Source: Paramoeba atlantica (Eukaryota > Discosea). Taken from it: 64,000 nucleotides of DNA. The notes under the pieces were generated by a model. It was given only the letters and a program-made list of their open reading frames with translations, ran no database searches and had not been told where the DNA came from. Position 1 is the stretch's first letter. Each line of letters begins with the position of its first letter. Made by a program: the position numbers and the translations under genes. The DNA is taken from the NCBI GenBank assembly GCA_977017575.1, contig CDRNVI010000157.1, positions 1 to 64,000 on the forward strand. The letters are read 5' to 3'. Positions 1 to 8,162 of the stretch are shown piece by piece.

Positions 1-585
1 CCCCATGGGACCCCCCCATTTTTTTCAATTTTTTTTTTCTGTTTTGGTCCACCGGAGCCCCCTTTTATATTTTTTTCTTCTATTATATTACTGTGTTTCT
101 CTTTATATTTTCACTGCTTTTGTTCACTTTTTTTTCAATAATCGAGTGTAGAGCAGTAGTTTTACAACCACCGCAATTTCTTTGCGGTGGTTGTAAAACC
201 ACCATGACCCCCCCCTGGACCCCCCCCCCTGGACCCCCCCCCTGGACCCCCCCCCTGGACCCCCCCCCTGGACCCCCCCCCCCCTGACCCCCCCCTGGAC
301 CCCCCCCCTGGACCCCCCCATGGACCCCCCCCCTGGACCCCCCCCCTGGACCCCCCCCTGGACCCCCCCCCCTGGACCCCCCCCCCCCTGGACCCCCCCC
401 ATGGACCCCCCATTTTTTTCAATTTTTTTTTTTCAGTTTTGGTCCACCGGAGCCCCCTTTTATATTTTTTTTCTTCTATTATATTACTGTGTTTCTCTTT
501 ATATTTTCACTGTTTTTGTTCACTTTTTTTTCAATAATCGAGTGTAGAGCAGTAGTTTTACAACCACCGCAATTTCTTCATTATA
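1..585 (-). repeat. R1 repeat ends flanking a C-rich minisatellite
   Basis: Two direct copies of the same R1 end (about 10-195 and 405-580) share the words GGTCCACCGGAGCCCCC, CTTTATATTTTCACTG and TTACAACCACCGC. Between them, at about 200-412, is a satellite of CCCCCCCTGGA units with variable C runs. R1 is the dispersed repeat best seen at 62446-63366. GCGGTGGTTGTAAAACCACC at about 184-204 can fold back on the preceding TTACAACCACCGC. The open frames crossing this block are by-products of the C runs, not genes. Confidence 0.85.
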
Positions 586-828
586 CAGGGGTGGGTAAGA
601 AAATATGGAGGGGTCATTACTGTTCATCCATTGTACAGGTTACACTACTCAAAGTCCTCTCACGCATTTGTTTGATCAACTCTAAGCCCTCTATGGGTAT
701 GTAGGATGTTAAATCGCCAGAAAAGTAAGTGCCAAGAGGTCCATGGTTCATTTAATCTACCGGATTTTTCACAAATTTTATGTTTGTCCCTACGCCACAC
801 GTCGGGCACCCGGCAGCTTTTGTGTATA
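586..828. other. Intergenic, no gene seen
   Basis: No recognisable coding sequence or repeat was found between the R1 copies and the pogo-like remnant. Short open frames here have no family features. Confidence 0.5.
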
Positions 829-961
829 CCGTTACCACCCCCTTAGTTATCCAAGTACGCTACTTATCCAAAAAATCGGCTTATGCAAAAATATTTGTAC
901 AGCTGCCAAGTACAGTTGCACTGCTACTACCGCAGTGCCCGGCTGGGCTACAGGTGATGGC

Positions 962-1098
962 GCCCGCACATTGATAGTGCATATAGCACACTGATAAAGA
1001 ATATAGCACATTGATAATGCATACTAAGCGGCACATTGATGATGCGTATAGCACACTGATAATGCATATAGCACATTGATAATGCATACAATCCATTG
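962..1098 (+). repeat. Array of GCACATTGATAATGCATATA units (left arm)
   Basis: About six imperfect copies of a 20-24-bp unit. The same unit recurs inverted at 1905-1985 on the far side of the IS30-like transposase, and again near 61423-61485. The two arms therefore form a long imperfect inverted repeat around the transposase. Confidence 0.7.
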
Positions 1099-1159
1099 AT
1101 AGCTCATACGAGTTTTTTATTTGACCTTCAGAATTCTTCCCGATTCAGTGAACTGTCGG

Positions 1160-1690
1160 TCCCGGTATGGAGACTGGGAATGCGACCTACATTTTTAAAA
1201 TTGAAGGGACGAAGCACAGTGGCTTTTTTCTCAGCATTGTAGATGGAAAAGCCGGGTGGCATCCTTCGCAAGCTGTCTTGCAAAAGGTCGAATCTCGTTG
1301 CGCAGGAAATTATCCAAGCACTGCAAGGTTATCATGTTCGTACTTTGACCTACGAAAACGGCTCCGAATTTGCGAAGCACGAAGCAGTGAATGGAGCGTT
1401 AGGCTGTTTATCTTCTTTTGCAAGCTTTAGTTTACCTTCTTTTGCAAGCCCTACGCAAGTTGGGAAAAGGGCGGGGTAGAACTTTTCAATGGTCTGGTGC
1501 GCCATTTCTATCCGAAGTGGGTTGTTTTCACTGACATTTATCAAGCCACTCTGGACTCGGTGTGTGATTCCATTAACCAACGACCCAAGGAAATTCTCCA
1601 GAACAGCAGCCCAAAGGAGCTTGACGAAAAAACTCGAGGTAACATTGCTCCAAAGGTACGTAACGGGTTATTCGTAGACACGTCGGAAGA
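1160..1690 (+). pseudogene. IS30-type transposase, frameshifted
   Basis: This is a catalytic-domain remnant of an IS30-family transposase, a DDE enzyme that cuts and joins insertion-sequence ends. In order it shows GDWECDL (about 1164), which matches the IS30 GDWEGD motif with its first aspartate, then RKLSCKRSNLVAQEII, then HVRTLTYENGSEFAKHE, then CKPYASWEKG, FNGLVRHFYPKW and INQRPKEIL. The order and spacing are those of IS30. The pieces lie in more than one frame, so it is broken. The usual second aspartate of TxDNGxEF reads TYENG here. The N-terminal HTH is not seen. IS30 is mainly a bacterial family, so old transfer or an undersampled eukaryotic branch is possible. Confidence 0.75.
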
Positions 1691-1904
1691 ATCAGAAAGA
1701 AAAGAGCAGAAAAGATCAGCATTCTTGATTGCTTTTTTTGGGCTATTCTTCGTTATTTCCAACAACGCGATGATCGTAATAATCGTCCAAGATATTAGAC
1801 CTCTGATCAATAACCACCTGCAAAAAACGCGTCCACAGCTCCGCTTCATTTCTTTTCTCTCCTCGTGTCTGAGATTTCTGTGGTTAGACTCAGTGGCAAA
1901 GACT

Positions 1905-1985
1905 TGCATTATCAATGTGCTGTATACATTATAAATGTGCTATAGGCATTATCAGTGTGCAGTAACTATGCATTGTCAATGTGTG
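1905..1985 (-). repeat. Array of the 20-bp GCACATTGATAATGC unit (right arm, inverted)
   Basis: Inverted copies of the unit seen at 962-1098 (words GCATTATCAATGTGC and CATTATAAATGTGC). They mark the right border of the IS30-like insert. The DDE_1 fragment begins immediately after. Confidence 0.7.
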
Positions 1986-1986
1986 A

Positions 1987-2300
1987 GTGGCGATTCTTTT
2001 CTGGCTTGGTTGAAAGAGAATTTGCTAGACCACAACACTTATCCACCACGGAAGACGCTGCTCGTAGTCGATCGTTTCAAAACGCAGCGCATCGTTTCGA
2101 GGAAGTTCTCTCTTTCCGTCACGGACTTGAAGTGGGCTGTCTGTTTGTTCCTTCCGGTTGCACTTCCCTTGTTCAAATTATGGATGTGTCAGTCAACTGG
2201 CAGTTCAAGCACCAGGATCGCGAGAACTTTTCAGCGTGGCGTGGACTGCATAGCGAGCTTCGCCAACCAGCAAACGGAAAAAGATTACTCGCTTCGTAGT
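1987..2300 (+). pseudogene. pogo-like DDE_1 transposase fragment
   Basis: A C-terminal catalytic remnant of a DDE_1 (pogo-type) transposase. SFLAWLKENLLDHNTYPP leads to LLVVDRF, the second catalytic aspartate block. A frame change follows, then VLSFRHGLEVGCLFVPSGC and SLVQIMDVSVNWQFK, which carries the third aspartate. The same SLVQIMD-type block occurs at 41230-41300 and 57080-57140 in this window. The N-terminal half and first catalytic residue are missing, probably displaced by the IS30-like insert. Not functional. Confidence 0.7.
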
Positions 2301-2739
2301 TCATGCACTACGTGCTGAAGACATTTACTCTGTTTCGTGCTGAAGACACTTACTCTGAAGCTTTTTTTTGGATAAGTCAGCTAAGTCAGATAAGATTTTT
2401 GGATAAGTCAGCCCTTTGTGTAGTTTTTTCGATAAGTACGCTACCCAAAAAACCCGATTCTGGATCTAAAATGTCAGATAACTAAGGGGGGGTCACGGTC
2501 TACATACAGTTGATTCAGTAAGCCTTCATCCAAAACTGCTCTTTCGCACCCTTTAAATGTGAAAAAAAATTCCACGCCCAAAAATAAACATCCTTGGAAA
2601 TTACCCTAACGGCCCTATAAATATTTTTTATGATTCAAAAACGATAGAAAACACAGGAACACAGTAATATAGTAGAAGATTATATTATTGTTGTCAGACT
2701 CACATCAGGAGCCTACTTTATAAAAACGATCGAATCACT

Positions 2740-3567
2740 TCACTCAAGAGATATTTTCGTGCCCATCCATATTTTCGCAAGATTGGCATGCACCGCTACA
2801 GGAAGTTTTTCCACTCTTACGCTTCCGCTCAATAACTTGTTTCCATGCAAATAGATAAGTTTCATCCGATGTGGGAGGCTATGCAGGTCTACGCTTCCTT
2901 CAAAGTTATTGTGATCTAAGAAAAACCACTGGAGATTCGGAGGAAGCTCAGTCAATGTCAAGGGTCCTGAAAAGTAGTTGTGTCCTAGCTTCAACTCGAT
3001 TAGGTCCGGAGGCAAATTTATAAGACTCAGGCTGCCTGATAGATAATTGTGGGAAAAATTGACTACCCCTATTCTTCGAGGGAGGGATGTCAAGTCCAAA
3101 GAGCCACTTAGAGCATTATCGTCGAGCCTTAAGCAGTGAAGGCAACTTCCTGGGGAAAAACTCTCTAAATTCACAGTTCCTGATATGCCATTACCGCTTG
3201 CGCAGAACCTCATAGCGGTTGCAGGAATATGTTTGAGGTCCACTGAGCCTTCTAGATCTTCATAGGACCAAAGTATATTTTCAACGTCTCCACTTTCATC
3301 GCAGTGAATTCCACGCCACGCACACGCGGGTGTCTCCGAGGTCCATCGTTTTGGTTTCCTCTTTAGTCCGCGTACCATTTTTTCCAAAGCATATTCTTGA
3401 GGCAATGTGGCACCGCTGACTTTACCCCTCCGCGTGGCGCTTGCCATGGGTGTTGGATGAGCGTTCGGAAGAGATGATTCCTCCCGAGATAATTCCTTCG
3501 GGCTACTTATTTTGTGGCGTTGCGACGGCCCCGTTTCCGTATCTGACAAGCGTACAGAGAGGATCAT
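2740..3567 (-). CDS. LRR protein, N-capped, single exon (LRR-1)
   Basis: Predicted LRR protein, probably a protein-binding solenoid; its target is unknown. The cap motif LPQEYALEKMV is followed by SETPACAWRGIHC, a plant-LRRNT-like tryptophan/cysteine cap. About seven repeats follow, such as LSGSLDLTSLPRRIGVVNF and FSGPLTLTELPPNL. I chose the ATG at 3567 (275 aa) because the peptide MILSVRLSDTE aligns with the N-termini of the copies at 26436 and 59022. An in-frame ATG at 3654 would add a hydrophobic stretch (MFVSPLFTLHFSLLFTLLSS) that could be a signal or membrane anchor. It lies on the minus strand, like every LRR gene here. Its closest neighbour, LRR-2, is about 270 bp upstream. Confidence 0.85.
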   Translation of the reverse strand: MILSVRLSDTETGPSQRHKISSPKELSREESSLPNAHPTPMASATRRGKVSGATLPQEYALEKMVRGLKRKPKRWTSETPACAWRGIHCDESGDVENILWSYEDLEGSVDLKHIPATAMRFCASGNGISGTVNLESFSPGSCLHCLRLDDNALSGSLDLTSLPRRIGVVNFSHNYLSGSLSLINLPPDLIELKLGHNYFSGPLTLTELPPNLQWFFLDHNNFEGSVDLHSLPHRMKLIYLHGNKLLSGSVRVEKLPVAVHANLAKIWMGTKISLE

Positions 3568-3837
3568 TGAGAAAATACCAAAGTAGTGTCCAGTAGAAGA
3601 AAGGAGTGTAAACAACAGGGAAAAATGGAGTGTAAACAATGGGGAAACAAACATAGCTTGGGCCAAAAAAAAATTGGTATTGAAAGTGCTCTTGCACACA
3701 TGGATCCTGTCAACATCTAAAATTTACAGGTGATTTGCTTTTACTGGTTTTTTGTTAGAACCCCAGGCACGGGGTTCACTCTATTTACCTTTTCACTCAG
3801 ATCTTTATGCACCGACTTTAGTACGCAAATTGTTTTC

Positions 3838-4740
3838 TCAAGGAAAAGGATCCAAACTCACACCTGGGGGCGTGGCTCCGTCATATTCATCTTTGGGACC
3901 CCAATCACTGAAGCTGTTGCCGGTGAGGTACAAGTTACAACGAAAATCCGACACGAAACGTCGTTTCACAAGTTGATGCTGGCGCAAGGGGCTAAGATCA
4001 AGGTACCCAGAAAAACGATTGTGTGACAAGTTCATGAAGAAAATAGATGAAGGAATATCCGCTGGGAACACCAAAGTTCCACTCAGTTTATTCCGCGCGA
4101 GGTTAAATACCCCCATGTTCCGCGGCAGTGCTCGGAGATCGATAGGACCTGTAAAGTCATTCGATGATAGATCAAGGGTTCGGAGCCCTCGCGGGAGTGC
4201 CGAAAGTATTATACTGCCCGTAAGTTTATTTTCACGCAATCCTAACACTTTCAAGCACTCTGCCGACATAGTCGATAGATCAAGATTTCCAGAGAAGCGA
4301 TTTCTTTCGAGTTTCAACGTCTCCAACTTTGGCGGAAGATTCTGAAGTGATAAAGTACCCGACATTGAGGTGCCGGACAGGCAAAAATGTTGTATACGCG
4401 CCGGCAAGTAGTCAAGATTTATTTCACCCCACAGATTGGGATAACTCCTCAGCCCCACGCTGGTAAGTGTTGAAGGTAGAGCACCCCAACTAAGATTTCC
4501 TTCCAGTTGAGGAATTCCTTTGCTACTGGTGATGCTTACTATATTCTGATCTGCATTGCAGGAAACGCCTTTCCATGTGCATGGAGAAACTTTCTTCATA
4601 CCCCCGAACAATCTTCTTTTTTCTGTAATCCATGTACGATCTCGCACTGTTGCTCCCCTTAGAAATTCTTCGAGCACACGTTCCTGTGGTAATAACTCCC
4701 GACGTACTCTTCCACAGCGAAGGTCCGATCCGTCGTCCAT
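3838..4740 (-). CDS. LRR protein, 300 aa (LRR-2)
   Basis: Single-exon LRR gene starting at an ATG (MDDGSDLRCGRVRRELL). Its cap is more diverged than in the siblings: LLPQERVLEEFLRG replaces LPQEYxLxxLV, and the cysteine cap reads CTWKGVSC. Eight or so 22-24-residue repeats follow, for example LKLERNRFSGNLDLS and LDLSSNDFTGPIDLRALP. The C-terminus is longer and less repetitive than elsewhere, with a run near SDWGPKDEYDG. No signal peptide is visible. It is one of the longest family members here and may have a distinct partner. Both repeats and cap are well preserved, so it is probably expressed. Confidence 0.85.
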   Translation of the reverse strand: MDDGSDLRCGRVRRELLPQERVLEEFLRGATVRDRTWITEKRRLFGGMKKVSPCTWKGVSCNADQNIVSITSSKGIPQLEGNLSWGALPSTLTSVGLRSYPNLWGEINLDYLPARIQHFCLSGTSMSGTLSLQNLPPKLETLKLERNRFSGNLDLSTMSAECLKVLGLRENKLTGSIILSALPRGLRTLDLSSNDFTGPIDLRALPRNMGVFNLARNKLSGTLVFPADIPSSIFFMNLSHNRFSGYLDLSPLRQHQLVKRRFVSDFRCNLYLTGNSFSDWGPKDEYDGATPPGVSLDPFP

Positions 4741-4939
4741 AACTCACTAATTCAAAACAGAACAAAGTATTGAATTCCTACTTTGATCTTTTCTAGTTAG
4801 AACAAAAACGAATACAAAGACAAGCGCAGAGGACTCTACAACGAATAGACTCTAAAGAAAGTTCAACTGTACTGCGAAGAAATACTCTTGTGCTAGTGAT
4901 AACATGCATGGGATGATGCTGAAAGCACTAGTGATATAC

Positions 4940-5000
4940 CGTGACCCCCACTTTAATGTAGATACAATTTCGTGTTTTGCCTCTATTAAAGGGGGCGATG
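4940..5000. repeat. Solo transposon end, GTGACCCCCACTTTAATG type
   Basis: GTGACCCCCACTTTAATG and, 40 bp on, the inverted TATTAAAGGGGGCGATG. The same arrangement recurs at 31111-31195 and about 35845-35905. A GCGCCGCTTCGCGGGG word follows at about 5030, as in other C-run elements of the window. The rest of the 4741-5070 gap holds no gene. Confidence 0.55.
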
Positions 5001-5072
5001 AAATGAGAATCCGAATCACGAAAAAAAATCTGCGCCGCTTCGCGGGGCCTCTTTTTCTAATTCAATAAAATA

Positions 5073-5948
5073 CTGTACCCCCCCTAGTTATCTGTCTTTT
5101 CGGCCCTTCGAATATTATTTTACGTCGACTACCGCCCCTAGTTATCTGTCGCCTTTCTAAACAAAATGAAAAACGTATAAAATGAGAAGCAAAAATTCAC
5201 TTTTTTTCTGTTCTGCTTTTAGGGTAATGGTTTTGCGTGGCGTTCTACGGTAAAAATTAGAAAACAGGAGTCGGAGCTCGTTATCCCCTCCATCATCTAA
5301 GATTAGATATTTATGAGTTTCAATGGGTACGCGTCTCAAATTTTCAATGATAATATAAAGAAATTTAAAGATCGTCTATGTGAACATTTGAAAACGGACT
5401 AGTGCCAATGGACTAGTCATTGGACCAATACCAATGTGTTGTCCGCAGCAAGGTCCTGGTGTAAACAGTTGTGCAATTCACATGGTAAATAATATGTATT
5501 ATGTATGTAAATAATATGTATGTATAATATGTATATCCGTGATATAGACATTATTTCCTGTCGTGACCTTTGTGAAAATTGGAGTCCGATAGCTCACGAT
5601 GTTTTACTTTAACCCATGGATGTAACATAATTAATGTTTTAACTCTATAAAATGTGCGTGAATTATTCTCTGGGCTTCTTTTAACCTGTAGACGCATATC
5701 TTCAGCTTGTAGTACCCCATTGGGGTAGAAAGGAATCTTCCTAGGCAATAAAGATACCGTTTCTGTAACATTTCATTCCTTCGCTTTTTTTGGCGACGGA
5801 CCCCCCTAGTTATGTGTCGCACTTTGACCCCCCTAGTTATCTGTCGCACCCTTACCACCCCCCTAGTTATCTGTCGCACCCTTACCACCCCCCTAGTTAT
5901 CTGTCACCTTTTCCCGAAAAGTAGCGACAGATAACTAGGGGGGTACAG
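5073..5948. mobile_element. C-run element with TAGTTATCTGTC ends, 876 bp
   Basis: The ends CTGTACCCCCCCTAGTTA and its inverted partner are flanked by TA on both sides (5071-5072 and 5949-5950), so this is a well-defined non-autonomous DNA transposon. The right arm contains at least four tandem copies of a unit built on ACCCCCCTAGTTATCTGTC (5800-5905), giving multiple potential transposase sites. An exact copy of the 19-mer AAAGATACCGTTTCTGTAA lies at 5750-5768. Short minus-strand frames inside have no recognised domain. Confidence 0.75.
5800..5905 (+). repeat. Tandem subterminal repeats of a transposon end
   Basis: Four copies, spaced about 25-38 bp, of a unit containing CCCCCCTAGTTATCTGTC, with GCACCCTTACCA spacers between the last three. 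They lie just inside the inverted end of the 5073-5948 element. Confidence 0.8.
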
Positions 5949-6130
5949 TACATCCCACCTATATGAAGTAGAGAGGGAAAAAGATCGCTCGCACGCGCGA
6001 TGTACGCGTTCCAGAGCTGCTGCTTTAACGATAAAGACACAGTTTCTGTCGGATACTTTTGTAACTATTGTTGGATACTTTTGTACTACTTTTGTTGGAT
6101 ACTTTTGTATACTCTTCTTGGCGAGTTTGA

Positions 6131-6436
6131 ATGCCTCCGACGACTCGACCGATGACACGTAACACTCAGAACAATTCAACTAAGAATTTTTCCGATCAAG
6201 ACTCATTTCAAAGAACTCTCGATGACAACCAATTGGAGGCGACGTGTACTCAAATTACTGAGAAGATAGGTGATCAAGATCGACGAGTCGTAATACGAGC
6301 AAAATGGATTCGTCCGCAAAACCCTGCCGATCGCATTATTTCCTGCGCCACTAAACCAACTGTACGGATATTATTCGCAGTTTTTTATTATTCGCAATAC
6401 ACTTATTATTCGCAAATACACTTATTATTCGCATAA
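6131..6436 (+). CDS. Unrecognised ORF, 101 aa
   Basis: Opens at an ATG (MPPTTRPMTRNTQNNSTKNF), is polar and charged, and contains QITEKIGDQDRRVVIRAKW. I recognise no family. The last third crosses tandem repeats of TTATTATTCGCAA (6367-6437), so the true end is doubtful. The next frames downstream (6490-6690, with RWLNAGGTVNYM and KRGMKFFTECVNGKL) look protein-like and could be further pieces of the same gene. It may belong with the FPHP-motif ORFs at 6998 and 10039. Confidence 0.3.
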   Translation: MPPTTRPMTRNTQNNSTKNFSDQDSFQRTLDDNQLEATCTQITEKIGDQDRRVVIRAKWIRPQNPADRIISCATKPTVRILFAVFYYSQYTYYSQIHLLFA

Positions 6437-6437
6437 T
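6367..6437 (+). repeat. Tandem TTATTATTCGCAAATACAC repeat
   Basis: About four copies of an approximately 19-bp unit around TTATTATTCGCA. Confidence 0.7.
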
Positions 6438-6840
6438 TTTTGGTTTTTGGATTTTTTGTCTTTTTTATATCCGATTGAAGTGTCACAAGCTCACGATATG
6501 CGTTGGCTTAATGCAGGAGGAACCGTCAATTATATGCAAAAAAATGAGTCTTGTACGAGTAAGGTGAAGAGAGGGATGAAATTCTTCACGGAGTGCGTGA
6601 ACGGAAAGTTGAAAGTAAACGGCGGGTCTAGATTTCGACTTATTTTGGCAGACATCCGACTCTTTTGTGAATCTGTGGTGATGCAATAAGCAAAGGTGGT
6701 GCAATAAGCAAATGTGGAGGAAGTTATTAAAAGAGAGATGTAGTCATATAACGAGAAGCACGATGAATTCGAGAATAATTTTAGGAAAAAAAAAATTTTT
6801 TGCGCAATTTAGATACTAATTGTCCCATTCTTTTGACTGG

Positions 6841-6998
6841 AAGTGTGTGACCAAGCGCCGTAGAAAAGGGAGGAGGCGCAAGGCCAAAAGCAGAAGGCGG
6901 AGCGTTCTGACTTTTTGCCGCAGCAATGACGACTTCCTCTCGTGGGAAGCTGTAAGCATACCTAGGGAACGCTTTTCCTTACATTTCTTTCGCATGAA
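6841..6998 (+). other. Coding-like block conserved at 26881-27010
   Basis: The frame reads RRRSVLTFCRSNDDFLSWEAV. The block at 26881-27010 aligns without gaps for about 120 bp and reads RRSLLSLSRGDDDFLAWEAV. Conservation at protein level, including DDFLxWEAV, suggests a shared domain or exon. No known family is recognised. A GTAAG follows WEAV in both copies, which could be a splice donor. Confidence 0.45.
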
Positions 6999-7438
6999 TG
7001 CACCGAATGCGAATAATAAGGCAGTATGGAGCGTTTACCCGTCAAAAGTATACTTTCCCACATCCTATGTTAAAGTACATTGAAGTCGAAGTTTTAGAAG
7101 TCATTCAACCTCGGAAAGATCCACAAAATTCGGCATCTGAGTCTTGCCCGTTTCCAGAACTTCAAGAAGGCCGAGATTTGGAGAGCGATGTAAACCTTCC
7201 CACTCCACAAGTCGAATGTGCCCCTTTGACCCCCCTTCCGAATGCGCCCCTTCCGTCCCCCTTGCGCCCTCCTTTCCCCCCTTCCCTTGCCGCCTTTCTT
7301 GCCGCCCTCCTCGCCCGACCTCCTCGTCTGCGCTCCTCGCCTCGTAGTCAGGGCGTCCGATTCACGTCGGATGATGGGACTTCGCGATCCCAGTCTCCCG
7401 AGCTAAGGCCGGCGCTCGCAAAACAAAGCGCTAAATAA
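6998..7438 (+). CDS. Unrecognised ORF with FPHP motif, proline-rich tail
   Basis: 146-aa ORF from an ATG (MHRMRIIRQYGAF). The N-terminal part YTFPHPMLKYIEVEVLEV matches YPFPHPELDYFEVNVMEQ in the ORF at 10039, so both derive from one unknown family. The middle is very rich in Pro, Leu and Ala (about residues 70-115), probably disordered; the tail is Ser/Arg-rich. The complete Tc1-like transposon at 8163 lies between the two family members. Function is unknown, and it may be one exon of a larger gene or of an unrecognised transposon. Confidence 0.35.
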   Translation: MHRMRIIRQYGAFTRQKYTFPHPMLKYIEVEVLEVIQPRKDPQNSASESCPFPELQEGRDLESDVNLPTPQVECAPLTPLPNAPLPSPLRPPFPPSLAAFLAALLARPPRLRSSPRSQGVRFTSDDGTSRSQSPELRPALAKQSAK

Positions 7439-7933
7439 CGAGGCCCGTTTAGGGCACTGGTCGTCCCTTTGGGATCGCTGGTGAATGAGTGCGTCCTCAC
7501 TCTACTTGTGATGGTACATACCCCTACATAACCCCGATATACTATGATAACTCTTCGTCTTTCACTTCAAAGATAGACACTCAACAGAAGATTTTTGCAT
7601 AACATGGAGACATTGAGGAACATTGAGGTGTTCCGCGTTCCATGGAACCACAACGTATGTATTTTGGCATGAACCTGACCAAAAAAAATGAATGACAAAA
7701 ATATGCCGCTTCGCTACAGGATGGGCTGTTCAAAAGCAACGCTAATATTATTAGCGTTTGATTCATCACTCTTCCGTGATTAAGCACTTTCCGATATGTT
7801 GTCCAGCCACGTTCGCGATTTCGAGCGCAGAGATGAAAATAGAGTTTTGCCTTGCTGTGCCCCGGGTGCGAGAGGGTGCGAGACAGACATGCTTGAACAC
7901 TGTATTCGAATCGATTGAGAGCTTCCAGCAATA
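7439..7933. other. Gap without a recognised gene
   Basis: Nothing codes convincingly here. ATGCCGCTTCGCTACAGG and AAGCAACGCTAATATTATTAGCG at 7700-7760 resemble the inside of the small element at 20977-21126, so a decayed C-run element may be present. Confidence 0.4.
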
Positions 7934-8160
7934 ATGACAGAAGAGGTCGCTTTCCTGTGGAGCCTTTTTAAGGAGTGGATGCATGATGCGGCTCGTCGAG
8001 GAGGAATTGAAGCGGAAGACCCACACCAAATAAGTATAGGGCAGCAACTGTTAGATAAATTGCGAATAAGACAAGGCGTTTATCGTGGAGCGGATTTTAC
8101 GTACGTTCGAACGCGATATGAAAATCAGCGTAGTGATGATGCTCTCGGGAACACCTTACT
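7934..8160 (+). CDS. Unrecognised ORF cut by a Tc1-like insertion
   Basis: An ATG opens MTEEVAFLWSLFKEWMHD, and the frame runs to RSDDALGNTLL, where the transposon at 8163-9701 begins. Joining the flanks at the TA site extends the frame only a few codons (SLR) to a stop. The ORF is therefore either a 79-aa protein or the 5' part of a spliced gene; GTGAGA stands just before that stop at about 9713. No family recognised. Confidence 0.35.
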
Positions 8161-8162
8161 TA

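Larger units (their letters stand above)
829..2498 (+). mobile_element. Remnant pogo-like element with CCGTTACC/CCGTGACC ends, holding an IS30-like insert
   Basis: The left end CCGTTACCACCCCCTTAG follows a TA at 827-828. The right end, read on the minus strand, is CCGTGACCCCCCCTTAG ending at 2498. Both continue into TTATC and into subterminal copies of GATAAGTCAG or AAGTACGCTA. Inside are a DDE_1 transposase fragment (1987-2300) and an IS30-type transposase flanked by inverted arrays of a 20-bp repeat. The right-hand TA is replaced by TC, so the pairing of the two ends rests on their sequence rather than on a duplication. Confidence 0.5.

Noticed and set aside
93-704. Several open frames of 60-90 codons on both strands rich in Pro/Gly/Trp
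   Set aside because: They are translations of the CCCCCCCTGGA satellite and R1 ends. The same peptides recur wherever R1 occurs, in any orientation.
962-1098. CRISPR-like array of short repeats
   Set aside because: Units are imperfect and adjacent, with no unique spacers, and the same unit is inverted beyond a transposase. They are transposon-associated repeats.
3730-4765. Plus-strand and alternative minus-strand frames over LRR-1 and LRR-2
   Set aside because: They are shadows of the LRR genes. The LRR frame alone shows repeat periodicity and cap motifs.
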